This document shows positions 56,966-64,000 of a stretch of DNA of 64,000 nucleotides, one piece after another (the stretch's first letter is position 1; each line of letters opens with the position of its first letter). The notes under the pieces were generated by a model. The model was not told the DNA's origin. It did not search any database and saw nothing but the letters and a program-made list of their open reading frames with translations. The position numbers and the translations under genes are program-made. Source of the DNA: Erwinia amylovora (GTDB lineage: Bacteria > Pseudomonadota > Gammaproteobacteria > Enterobacterales > Enterobacteriaceae); contig NZ_CP066796.1 in NCBI RefSeq assembly GCF_017161565.1, positions 372,001-436,000 on the forward strand, in the 5' to 3' direction.

Positions 56966-57901
56966 TTACAGAGCCGGTTCACTGTTGAGTACCAGCGCCA
57001 GCAGCGCCTGGCGTGCGTAAATGCCGTTGCCAGCCTGCTGGAAATACCAGGCGTGCGGCGTGCTGTCGACGTCGTTGTCGATTTCATCAATACGCGGCAG
57101 CGGATGCAGCACCTTCATATTGTCACGCGCACCGTTCAAATCCGCAGCGCGCAGCACAAACTGCGCTTTGACATTGGCATATTCCGAGGGATCCAGCCGC
57201 TCTTTCTGCACGCGCGTCATATACAGAATATCCACCTGTGGCACTACCTCCTCAATGCTGTCGTGGCGCGTCCAGGCAATGCCTTTTTCGTCCAGCATAT
57301 CGGTGATATAAGCCGGCATCGCCAACGCATCCGGGGCGATAAACCAGAAGCGGTTGCCGTCAAATTTCGCCAGCGCCTGAGCCAGCGAGTGCACGGTACG
57401 ACCATATTTCAGGTCGCCAACCATCGCGACCTGCAAATGGCTCAAACGCCCCTGGGTTTCCTGAATGGTAAACAGGTCGAGCAGCGTCTGGGTTGGATGC
57501 TGGTTGGCTCCGTCCCCCGCGTTCAGTACCGGCACGCCGCCGGAAAACTCGGTTGCCAGTCGGGCGGCCCCTTCTTGTGGATGGCGCATCACGATGGCAT
57601 CCACATAGGTGCTAATCACCGAAATAGTATCGGCCAGGGTTTCGCCTTTCTTCCCCAGAGAGGTATTACCGCCGTCGGCAAAGCCCACCACCGACGCCCC
57701 GAGGCGGTGCATGGCGGTTTCAAACGACAGGCGGGTGCGGGTTGAGGCTTCAAAGAAGCAGCTGGCAATCACTTTATGCTTCAACAGTTCCGGCTGCGGG
57801 GCCGCTTTCAGGCTGGCGGCGGTGTTCAGCACCAGCTCCAGCTCAGTACGGTTGAGATCGTTAATGGAAATAATATGTTTGCGATATAGCGGATTGGCCA
57901 T
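56966..57901 (-). CDS. pyrB: aspartate carbamoyltransferase catalytic chain
   Basis: Condenses carbamoyl phosphate with aspartate, the committed step of pyrimidine synthesis. The start at 57901 ([15 protein letters not shown]) matches E. coli with GGAG upstream; the frame extends 22 codons further. The carbamoyl-phosphate motif STRTRLSFE, then HPTQTLLDL and HPLPR are all present. Expression is set by the UTP-sensing leader upstream. Confidence 0.97.
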   Translation of the reverse strand: MANPLYRKHIISINDLNRTELELVLNTAASLKAAPQPELLKHKVIASCFFEASTRTRLSFETAMHRLGASVVGFADGGNTSLGKKGETLADTISVISTYVDAIVMRHPQEGAARLATEFSGGVPVLNAGDGANQHPTQTLLDLFTIQETQGRLSHLQVAMVGDLKYGRTVHSLAQALAKFDGNRFWFIAPDALAMPAYITDMLDEKGIAWTRHDSIEEVVPQVDILYMTRVQKERLDPSEYANVKAQFVLRAADLNGARDNMKVLHPLPRIDEIDNDVDSTPHAWYFQQAGNGIYARQALLALVLNSEPAL

Positions 57902-57971
57902 CTTCACTCTCCTCTGTTGCCCGTCATCATCGGTTTGGCAGCACGACGGGGCGAGTCTCTTTTGCACTGAA

Positions 57972-58103
57972 TCAGGGGCAAAAAAAAGCCCCTCTGTGTG
58001 AGGGGCATTTCATAACGATCGGTGATGCCTGATGCAGAAAACGGCGCAGCCCACCGGCAATCGGGCGCGTTGGTGAGGGATCAGTTTTGCGATTCAGTTT
58101 CAT
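57972..58103 (-). CDS. pyrL: pyrBI operon leader peptide
   Basis: A 43-codon leader starts 4 nt after GGAGG and ends in the attenuator. Its C-terminus, HRGAFFCP, matches the end region of E. coli PyrL (NRGAFFCPGVRR), because both are encoded by the terminator hairpin; the rest differs. When UTP is scarce, polymerase pauses, the ribosome catches up and blocks the terminator, and pyrBI is expressed. Confidence 0.85.
   Translation of the reverse strand: MKLNRKTDPSPTRPIAGGLRRFLHQASPIVMKCPSHRGAFFCP
57980..58005 (-). terminator. pyrBI attenuator
   Basis: CCCCTC-ACACA-GAGGGG followed by eight T on the minus strand, inside the pyrL frame and about 80 bp before pyrB. Confidence 0.9.
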
Positions 58104-58127
58104 GCATCCTCCCGGCAAACGGGGTGC

Positions 58128-58155
58128 ATTATACGCATTCATCGGCGTTCAGCAA
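58128..58155 (-). promoter_or_regulatory. pyrBI promoter
   Basis: Minus-strand TTGCTG (58150-58155) and TATAAT (58128-58133) with a 16-bp spacer. The start region reads CACCCCGTTTGCC, where E. coli has GGACAATTTGCC; the TTT needed for UTP-sensitive reiterative initiation is kept but the preceding AA is not. Confidence 0.8.
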
Positions 58156-58194
58156 GCGAAAAAGAGAGCGAGGTGATCGTTTGCTTCGGCGGGA

Positions 58195-59205
58195 TTACTC
58201 CTGCTTTGACAGCGTGGCGACCATCACCGCCTTGATGGTATGCAGACGGTTTTCCGCCTGATCGAACACCACGCTGTGCGCGGATTCAAACACTTCATCG
58301 GTCACTTCCATGCCGCCGTGCAGATCGTACTGCTGCGCCATCTGCTGACCGAGCAGGGTCTGATCGTCGTGGAAGGCGGGCAGGCAGTGCAGGAACTTCA
58401 CCCGGGGGTTTCCCGTCGCCTGCAGCAGCGCCATATTCACCTGGTACGGACGCAGCAGGGCAATGCGTTCATGCCATACTTCTTTGGGTTCGCCCATCGA
58501 AACCCAGACGTCGGTATAAATAAAATCAGCGCCTTGTACCCCTGTGGCAATATCTTCCGTCAGGGTGATTTTCCCGCCGTTGTGCTGTGCCACATCCCGG
58601 CATTCGGCCACCAGCGCTGCATCCGGCCAGCAGCTTTTTGGTGCCACCAGGCGCAGATCGAGGCCGACCAGCGCTGCTGCTTCCAGCAGGGTGTTACCCA
58701 TATTGTTTTGCGTATCACCCACATAGGCCAGCGTCATCTGACTAAAGGCTTTCCCCGGCAAATGCTCCTGCATCGTCAACAGGTCGGCCAGCAGCTGGGT
58801 AGGGTGGAATTCATTGGTCAGCCCGTTCCATACCGGCACGCCAGCGTGTTCGGCCAGCGATTCCACCAGCTGCTGGCCGTGTCCGCGATACTGAATGGCG
58901 TGATATATGCGGCCAAGCACGCGTGCGGTGTCTTTAATCGACTCTTTATGGCCGATCTGACTGCCGCTTGGGCCAAGATAGGTGACGTTAGCGCCCTGAT
59001 CGAATGCGGCAACTTCGAAAGAGCATCGGGTACGAGTCGAGTCTTTTTCGAAGATGAGCGCAATGTTTTTGCCTGTCAGATATTGAATCTCTTCGCCCTT
59101 TTTCTTAGCGAACTTCAGGCGGGATGCCAGCGCCAGTAAGCCATTGATTTCAGAGGGGCTGAAATCGAGCAGCCTGAGAAAGTGACGTTGATATAACGGA
59201 TTCAT
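58195..59205 (-). CDS. argI: ornithine carbamoyltransferase
   Basis: Makes citrulline from ornithine and carbamoyl phosphate in arginine synthesis. The 336 aa have the carbamoyl-phosphate loop [22 protein letters not shown] and the ornithine loop HCLPAFHDD. It lies just upstream of pyrBI, which competes for the same carbamoyl phosphate. ARG boxes precede it. Confidence 0.97.
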   Translation of the reverse strand: MNPLYQRHFLRLLDFSPSEINGLLALASRLKFAKKKGEEIQYLTGKNIALIFEKDSTRTRCSFEVAAFDQGANVTYLGPSGSQIGHKESIKDTARVLGRIYHAIQYRGHGQQLVESLAEHAGVPVWNGLTNEFHPTQLLADLLTMQEHLPGKAFSQMTLAYVGDTQNNMGNTLLEAAALVGLDLRLVAPKSCWPDAALVAECRDVAQHNGGKITLTEDIATGVQGADFIYTDVWVSMGEPKEVWHERIALLRPYQVNMALLQATGNPRVKFLHCLPAFHDDQTLLGQQMAQQYDLHGGMEVTDEVFESAHSVVFDQAENRLHTIKAVMVATLSKQE

Positions 59206-59226
59206 GGAGCACTCCGGATAACTTTT

Positions 59227-59270
59227 AGTGAATTTAAATTCAATTTAACGGTATTAATATGCATATTCAA
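59227..59270 (-). promoter_or_regulatory. two ARG boxes (ArgR operators) of argI
   Basis: TGAATTTAAATTCA (59229-59242) is a perfect ArgR-type palindrome. TTAATATGCATATTCAA (59254-59270) is a second near-palindrome. Their centres are about 26 bp apart, wider than the usual 21 bp of E. coli pairs. Confidence 0.75.
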
Positions 59271-59361
59271 CCCCCACATGCAGAAACTTTCGTTTAAAGG
59301 TAGTGGCGCAATCAGCACTGTGGGAAAATACGTGAAATAATGCCACTACGAGGAACGGATC

Positions 59362-59784
59362 ATGGCTAACGAAGCATTACTGGAAGAGCAGCGCGAAGAG
59401 ACGCGGCTGATTATTGAAGAACTGCTGGATGATGGCAGCGACCCGGACGCGCTGTATACCATCGAGCACCATTTTTCCTGTGACAGTTTTGATGCGCTGG
59501 AAAAAGCGGCGGTGGAAGCCTTCAAGCTGGGCTACGAAGTGACCGAGCCGGAAGAGCTGGATCTGGAGGACGGCACAAAAGTGATGTGCTGCGATATTCT
59601 TAGCGAAGGCGCGCTTAATGCCGAGCTGATTGATGCTCAGGTTGAGCAACTGGTGGATGTTGCGGGTAAATTCAACGTTGACTACGATGGCTGGGGCACC
59701 TATTTCGAAGACCCGGACGCGCAGGACGAAGACGATGAGAATGATGCACATTTAGACGGCGAAGATAACGGCGTGCGCCACTGA
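59362..59784 (+). CDS. rraB: RNase E inhibitor protein RraB
   Basis: Acidic protein that binds the degradosome scaffold of RNase E and changes which mRNAs are cut. The 140 aa (E. coli 138) start [21 protein letters not shown] and end in an Asp/Glu-rich tail, GVRH. Diverges from argI. Confidence 0.95.
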   Translation: MANEALLEEQREETRLIIEELLDDGSDPDALYTIEHHFSCDSFDALEKAAVEAFKLGYEVTEPEELDLEDGTKVMCCDILSEGALNAELIDAQVEQLVDVAGKFNVDYDGWGTYFEDPDAQDEDDENDAHLDGEDNGVRH

Positions 59785-59792
59785 TGGCGAAC

Positions 59793-59826
59793 TGGCCGGG
59801 CTTGCCCGGCCAGGATCCACTTTTTT
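59793..59826 (+). terminator. rraB terminator
   Basis: TGGCCGGGC pairs perfectly with GCCCGGCCA around TT; a T run (59820-59826) follows after 7 nt. Confidence 0.65.
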
Positions 59827-59827
59827 G

Positions 59828-60137
59828 CGTTAATCTGTTAAATCCCGCTCCCTTCTTGCCCTTCATTCACCGTTTTCTACAGTGCTGCACTCAGCCAGCC
59901 TGGGTCGACGTAGCCGTCCAGCCTTGCTCTCTGCTGGAGGCAGAACGGGCGATCTTCTGTCACTGCTTTAGTTGCCTTCGAAGTGCGTCATTAGCAGCAT
60001 GACCTCGCGCTGGCGGCGGCGATATCACCGCATGACATCAATGTAAGGGGACGGCAATGGGGGAAACCGGGGCGCGGATTATCGCGGGACCGGACAGCGA
60101 ATTGCGTTTTCACAGCGGCGTGCCGTTATGTCATTGA
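59828..60137 (+). pseudogene. miaE: remnant of tRNA hydroxylase gene miaE
   Basis: Salmonella has miaE between rraB and yjgM, and a deleted relic sits in that place here. The 5' part reads FIHRFLQCCTQPAWVDVAV, matching MiaE NFLHCPTPQAWIDKA. After a large internal deletion and a frame change, FEVRH-stop-QHDLALAAAISPHDI matches SEARHYQDYLTLAQQIS. A third frame, GETGARIIAGPDSELRFHSG then VPLCH-stop (60060-60137), matches the MiaE C-terminus. MiaE is an oxygen-dependent diiron enzyme hydroxylating ms2i6A37 of tRNA; this locus cannot make it. Confidence 0.75.
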
Positions 60138-60146
60138 CGTTGTGTT

Positions 60147-60650
60147 TCACAGCGCTTTCAGCATGGTCACTTCACAATCCACATGGCCGGTGGCCCCCAT
60201 CGGCCCGTCGATATGGCTGAAGCCAAGCTGTTCATACAGGCGAATGGCACGCGTCAGTGAGGCGGTGGTTTCGAGATAGCAGCGCTTGAAACCGCACTGG
60301 CGGCCATAATCCATAGCCTGGATCGCCAGACGATGTGCCAGGCCAAGGCCGCGCACGGCGGGCAGGAAGTACATTTTCTGCAGTTCACAAACATCGGCAT
60401 CGCTGCCCACCAGCGGGGCTACGCCGCCGCCGCCTACCACCTTGCCCGCCAGTTCGACTACCCAGTAAGCGCTGTTGTCCTCGCTGTAGAGTTGGTAAAG
60501 ATGGTCAAGATTAGGGTCAGAAACCGTGTAACCTTTGTCCGCCGTCAGGCCAAATTCTGCCGACACCGTGCGAATAACGGCGGCTATATGCGGGTTGTCA
60601 GCGCGGGCGATTGGGCGCACGCGCAGGGTGGTTTGCATCGGGGATGTCAT
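60147..60650 (-). CDS. yjgM: GNAT-family N-acetyltransferase YjgM
   Basis: 167-aa acetyltransferase closely matching E. coli YjgM. It has the coenzyme-A loop [16 protein letters not shown] and the conserved [23 protein letters not shown] (partly quoted). The substrate is uncertain. The first ATG is listed; the in-frame ATG four codons later is also possible. It ends 9 bp from the miaE relic. Confidence 0.9.
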   Translation of the reverse strand: MTSPMQTTLRVRPIARADNPHIAAVIRTVSAEFGLTADKGYTVSDPNLDHLYQLYSEDNSAYWVVELAGKVVGGGGVAPLVGSDADVCELQKMYFLPAVRGLGLAHRLAIQAMDYGRQCGFKRCYLETTASLTRAIRLYEQLGFSHIDGPMGATGHVDCEVTMLKAL

Positions 60651-61456
60651 AGGTTTTGCTCACGGTGTTTCGGTTGCCGACAAATGTAATAACATTGGCG
60701 GTATCTGGATGCAATGCCGGTTGTTGGCACCGGGTGGCCATTTCTAATTGACCACTGCCGCCATGAGGTGATGATATCACCTCTGTTCAGCTTACCAAGT
60801 TCCGTAAACTCCTACCCTAATGGACAAAACTTACATTTCTACGGAAAACCATCGATCTCTTTTTGTCGCACAACAGAAGCTTTGTGTTTTGGCTTCTCAT
60901 TTACTCAATGATCTTATCTCTATCAGTTGCCGACTTATTAATGTCGTTTAACGAGAGCAAGCCCTGAAGAGGTAAAGGTGTTTTGTGCTGTTTGTATCAG
61001 ATGTAATGACTGGTCATCGCCATTAAGAATTTCGATATGAGCATCACATTTTGAATGAAGCACTTGACTGTTTACAGGTGGGAAATCGATACCAATGGCT
61101 AACATTTTCACGATCGTTATTATCGGCAACTGAGCTTTTCTTAAGCTGGAGTTTACATCGCCAAATTTGAAACAGGATCCAACTCTGTCATAGATCAATG
61201 CGCTTACCTGGCGCATGCCACAAATCCTTCGCTATCCGGCACGGCGGTTTTACCCATTGCTATGCCAGTTTCATCATCTCCACCACAGAAACACATCAAG
61301 TATATAACTCCGCACTCACCATAATGACGGCTTCATTCAAAGAAAAATTTCGCAATGAGATGCTGTACTCCGTCAATCGACAGTTTTTCAACTGTGTTGA
61401 ACAGAGTCCGTCAGCAGTAACGTTGTTCACAACAATCTGCAACTGGGAGAATGTAT
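60651..61456. other. AT-rich, gene-poor stretch before the phosphatase operon
   Basis: About 800 bp with clearly lower G+C than the neighbours. Apart from an orphan frame at 60938-61216 (listed), I see no gene. Two palindromes near the operon start are possible operators: ACAGTT-TTTC-AACTGT (61380-61395) and TTGTT-CAC-AACAA (61423-61435). Confidence 0.55.
60938..61216 (-). CDS. hypothetical 92-aa open frame, unrecognised
   Basis: Starts MRQVSALIYDRVGSCFKFGD and ends SSGLALVKRH. I do not recognise a family. It is listed because its composition (aliphatic core, few Arg/Ser artefacts) looks more protein-like than the shadows around it. No good ribosome site is visible, and it may be the decayed tail of a larger gene. 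Confidence 0.25.
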   Translation of the reverse strand: MRQVSALIYDRVGSCFKFGDVNSSLRKAQLPIITIVKMLAIGIDFPPVNSQVLHSKCDAHIEILNGDDQSLHLIQTAQNTFTSSGLALVKRH

Positions 61457-62272
61457 ATGGATCTGAAATACTTCGCTAAGATCGCTGCATCCATCGCCGA
61501 TCAGACCCGTCAGCAACTGAAACAAGAACGCCAGCGTTATCTGTACAGTGGCCGCGAATTTGATACTAAAGACGATCTAAGCCCGGTCACCCTCATCGAC
61601 CGTCAGGTCGAACAACTGATACGCGGGCAGTTAACCCAGGCGTTCCCCTCCCACGGCATTTTAGGCGAGGAGTTCGGTGCCAGCGCTCATCATGGAGAAT
61701 GGGTGTGGGTTATCGACCCTATAGATGGGACCAGACAGTTTATCGCTGGCGTTCCGGTTTACGGAACATTGTTGGCGCTGTGTCGCCACGGTCGGCCCGT
61801 GGTCGGGATCATTGATATTCCTGCACTGGACGAGCGCTGGATCGGCATTGCCGGGTACCCCAGCACTTTGAATGGCTACCCCGTTACCACTCGCTCCTGC
61901 AAATATCTGTCTGATGCTCTTATGTCCACGAGCAATACTGAGTTTGTACTTCCTGAGCATCTGGCCGGCTACAACCATCTGCTCACAGCCAGCAAATGGC
62001 GCATCTATGGTGGCGCTTGCTATGCCTATGGTTGCCTGGCTTCCGGTCGTCTCGATCTCAGCGTCGATAGCGGAGGCATGCGTGAAGTTGATTACTGCGC
62101 AATGGTACCGATCATTGAAGGCGCTGGCGGCAAAATCACCGACTGGGAGGGTGAACCACTCACCATGTATTCCGGCTCCAGCGTAGTTGCGGCTGGCGAT
62201 CCTCAACTGCATGCGCAAGTGCTTTTAGCGCTTTCCCGCCACAATAGTTCGCCATCTCCCCTCCTCAAGTGA
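61457..62272 (+). CDS. inositol-monophosphatase-family phosphatase (HisN-like)
   Basis: Magnesium-dependent small-molecule phosphatase. The ATG at 61457 is preferred over 61451 because GGGAG then lies 7 nt upstream. The 271 aa have the metal site Glu71-Glu72, the signature WVIDPIDGTRQF (84-95) with Asp87 and Asp90, the third metal Asp in REVDYCAMVP, and EGAGGKITDWEG. The overall pattern is nearest to HisN-type histidinol-phosphate phosphatases, but the segment GGDCYAY of that group reads GGACYAY. The organophosphate antiporter starts 13 bp after its stop, so the likely job is to dephosphorylate an imported sugar or polyol phosphate. Substrate unknown. Confidence 0.85.
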   Translation: MDLKYFAKIAASIADQTRQQLKQERQRYLYSGREFDTKDDLSPVTLIDRQVEQLIRGQLTQAFPSHGILGEEFGASAHHGEWVWVIDPIDGTRQFIAGVPVYGTLLALCRHGRPVVGIIDIPALDERWIGIAGYPSTLNGYPVTTRSCKYLSDALMSTSNTEFVLPEHLAGYNHLLTASKWRIYGGACYAYGCLASGRLDLSVDSGGMREVDYCAMVPIIEGAGGKITDWEGEPLTMYSGSSVVAAGDPQLHAQVLLALSRHNSSPSPLLK

Positions 62273-62285
62273 CAGGGGTAACAAT

Positions 62286-63623
62286 ATGATTAAATGGATA
62301 AAGTCAGCCCCGGAGCAACCATTACTTGCAGATAAAGAGCACGTTGATGATACGTATCGTTATTGGCGTATTCAGATCATGCTTGGCATGTATGTTGGCT
62401 ATGCCGTGTACTACTTAACCCGTAAAAGCTTTAACTACGTGATGCCGGAGATGCTGCAAGATCTGGGATTCACCATTGCGGACGTCGGGCTGATCAGCAC
62501 GCTATTTTATTTTATGTATGGCGCTTCACGTTTTATTTCCGGGGTGCTAAGCGATGCTGCTAACCCGCGTTATTTTATGGGCATCGGTTTGATTCTGACA
62601 GGAGTGCTGAATATTTTGTTCGGTGTCAGCTCATCGTTATTCGCCCTGATCGTGTTATGGATTGCCAATGCGTTCTTCCAGGGGTGGGGGTGGGCTCCTT
62701 GTGCCAAACTGCTCACTAGCTGGTATTCGCGCAATGAGCGGGGATTCTGGTGGGCAGCTTGCAATACATCGCACAATGTTGGCGGGGCTGTTATCCCCCT
62801 GTTGGCCGGTGTGTTGGCTGTTCATCACGGCTGGCGCTACGGGATGATCGTGCCGGGGGTTATTGCCATTATAAGTGGCTGCTTTCTTTGCTTTCGCCTG
62901 CGCGATCGCCCAGCTTCAATGGGGTTGCCGTCGGTAGGACGCTGGCGCAGCGATAGACAGGAACTCGATCAAGAGCAAAAAAGCGCAAAACTGCCTCTGA
63001 TGTTGATGTTGAAAAAATATATTTTTTTCAATAAATACATATGGTTGCTTGCCACATCATATGTATTTGTTTACGTTGTGCGCATTGGCATTAACGACTG
63101 GGGTAACCTGTATCTGACACAAAATCATGGCTTCTCGCTGGTGAAAGCTAACTCAGCGTTGACGATGCTGGAAGTCGGCGGCTTTATTGGCACTATCGTG
63201 GCTGGCTGGGGCTCTGATAAGCTGTTTGCGGGTAACCGGGTGCCCATGAATATCATTTTTATGATCGGTATTTTGCTCAGCGTGCTTTTGATATGGCTGT
63301 TACGTATTGATAGCTATGTGTTTAATGCCATCTGCTTTTTCTTTATCGGTTTCTTCATCTTTGGCCCCCAGATGCTGATTGGTATGGCAGCGGCAGAGTC
63401 CTCCCACAAAAATTCAGCAGGAGCTGCGACCGGGTTCGTTGGCATCTTTGGCTATCTTGGTGCCGCTCTGTCGGGATGGCCGCTGGCTAAAGTGTTGGAA
63501 AGCTGGAGCTGGGATGGCTTCTTCGTTGTCTTGTCTGTAACAACCTTAGCTTCAACGCTCCTGTTATTACCTCTGGCCATCGAACCACGGCGCGCAAAGC
63601 CCGAAGCTGCGGATGAAAGCTGA
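62286..63623 (+). CDS. UhpC/UhpT-type organophosphate:phosphate antiporter
   Basis: 445-aa major-facilitator protein with 12 predicted helices, closely related to the E. coli hexose-phosphate proteins UhpC and UhpT (shared blocks NARYFMGIGLI-like NPRYFMGIGLI, RDRPASMGLP, GPQMLIGMAAAE). The two arginines needed for phosphate binding are in place: Arg46 in YLTRKSFN and Arg266 in VYVVRIGINDWGNLYL. Sequence resembles the sensor UhpC, but no uhpA or uhpB is nearby, so a transporter role is favoured. Operonic with the phosphatase before it. Substrate specificity cannot be read from sequence. Confidence 0.88.
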   Translation: MIKWIKSAPEQPLLADKEHVDDTYRYWRIQIMLGMYVGYAVYYLTRKSFNYVMPEMLQDLGFTIADVGLISTLFYFMYGASRFISGVLSDAANPRYFMGIGLILTGVLNILFGVSSSLFALIVLWIANAFFQGWGWAPCAKLLTSWYSRNERGFWWAACNTSHNVGGAVIPLLAGVLAVHHGWRYGMIVPGVIAIISGCFLCFRLRDRPASMGLPSVGRWRSDRQELDQEQKSAKLPLMLMLKKYIFFNKYIWLLATSYVFVYVVRIGINDWGNLYLTQNHGFSLVKANSALTMLEVGGFIGTIVAGWGSDKLFAGNRVPMNIIFMIGILLSVLLIWLLRIDSYVFNAICFFFIGFFIFGPQMLIGMAAAESSHKNSAGAATGFVGIFGYLGAALSGWPLAKVLESWSWDGFFVVLSVTTLASTLLLLPLAIEPRRAKPEAADES

Positions 63624-63675
63624 CTGCGGCTCACCTCTTTATTGGGGTTAAGCAAACAGTCATTCATTTCGTCAT

Positions 63676-64000
63676 TCAATTTTTGGTCGTGGCGCGGTAG
63701 GCGCGAGGCGTCGATCCTGTCATGATTTTGAACTGACGGCTGAAAGCACTGTGATCGGTATAGCCGCATTGTAATGCAATATCGGTGATGGGCAGATCGC
63801 TGGCCAGCAGTTCGCTGGCCTTTTCCAGCCGCACTTTGTGGATCATCTGGCGCGGCGTCAAGTGGAAAATACGTTTGCAGTAGCGCTCAATCCGCGCCAC
63901 GGAAAGACCGGTCAGCACCTTGAGTTCTGCCATCGCGATCGGTTTGTCATAATGCTGGCGAATATAGACGTCCAGCGCGGCCAACTGCTGATAGGCCGGG
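63676..64000 (-). CDS. AraC-family transcriptional regulator, C-terminal part
   Basis: Partial gene entering from beyond the window. The visible 108 codons encode the two helix-turn-helix motifs of the AraC/XylS domain (MAELKVLTGLSVARIERYCK and ITDIALQCGYTDHSAFSRQF) and end RAYRATTKN. The effector domain lies outside the window. It converges on the antiporter gene with only 52 bp between, and is the natural candidate regulator of the phosphatase-antiporter operon; that is inference. Confidence 0.9.
   Translation of the reverse strand, partial: PAYQQLAALDVYIRQHYDKPIAMAELKVLTGLSVARIERYCKRIFHLTPRQMIHKVRLEKASELLASDLPITDIALQCGYTDHSAFSRQFKIMTGSTPRAYRATTKN

Noticed and set aside
58240..59139. 299-codon plus-strand open frame opposite argI
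   Set aside because: Antisense shadow of a confidently identified gene.
61198..61479. 93-codon plus-strand frame before the phosphatase
   Set aside because: Overlaps the phosphatase start and the AT-rich gap, no ribosome site, no family match.

Overview
ORGANISM. This is chromosomal DNA of an enterobacterium, most likely an Erwinia (Erwiniaceae). Nearly every gene has a close Escherichia coli counterpart in near-E. coli order. The divergences fit Erwinia better than E. coli or Salmonella: dacB-pmrA-pmrB sits behind obgE, a SNF2/SWIM helicase and a GH20 hexosaminidase lie beside nrdDG, and several otherwise conserved genes are decayed. Genus is an inference from remembered protein similarity and gene order. 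No phage, insertion sequence, integron or CRISPR was seen. LAYOUT. (1) 1-4320: arcB, the convergent ArcZ small RNA, a long AT-rich gap where elbB would be expected, then mtgA. (2) 4396-12558, minus strand: the rpoN cluster (npr, rapZ, ptsN, hpf, rpoN) and the LPS export/Kdo cluster (lptB, lptA, lptC, kdsC, kdsD, yrbG). (3) 12782-17701: mlaFEDCB lipid transport, ibaG, murA. (4) 17751-22088: sfsB and ispB (minus), then rplU, rpmA, a decayed yhbE and obgE. (5) 22277-25429, minus: dacB-pmrA-pmrB. (6) 25504-31817: greA with its leader, yhbY, rlmE, ftsH, folP, glmM. (7) 32126-42995: secG, tRNA-Leu(GAG), initiator tRNA-Met, rimP, nusA, infB, rbfA, truB, rpsO, pnp, nlpI, which is the classical transcription/translation superoperon. 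(8) 43172-47944: deaD, yhbW, a ubiT remnant, yhbS, yhbQ, yjfL. (9) 47958-55870: nrdG, a frameshifted nrdD, SNF2/SWIM helicase, hexosaminidase. (10) 55962-60650: ridA, pyrI, pyrB, pyrL leader, argI, rraB, a miaE remnant, yjgM. (11) 60651-64000: a gene-poor AT-rich stretch, then an inositol-monophosphatase-family phosphatase in an operon with a UhpC/UhpT-type organophosphate antiporter, facing an AraC-family regulator cut by the window end. HOW IT WORKS TOGETHER. Most of the window is housekeeping: envelope building and maintenance (mtgA, murA, dacB, lpt, kds, mla, nlpI), nitrogen-PTS signalling (npr, ptsN, rapZ, rpoN), gene expression (regions 6-8), and pyrimidine/arginine synthesis sharing carbamoyl phosphate. 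DISTINCTIVE POINTS. Four genes are visibly decayed (yhbE, ubiT, nrdD, miaE), and elbB, ubiU and ubiV are missing from their expected places. Loss of ubiTUV together with a frameshift in nrdD removes two anaerobic functions, while ArcB and ArcZ remain intact. The best candidate for a little-described system is the phosphatase + organophosphate antiporter + AraC locus at the right end, which lacks the uhpAB signalling partners.
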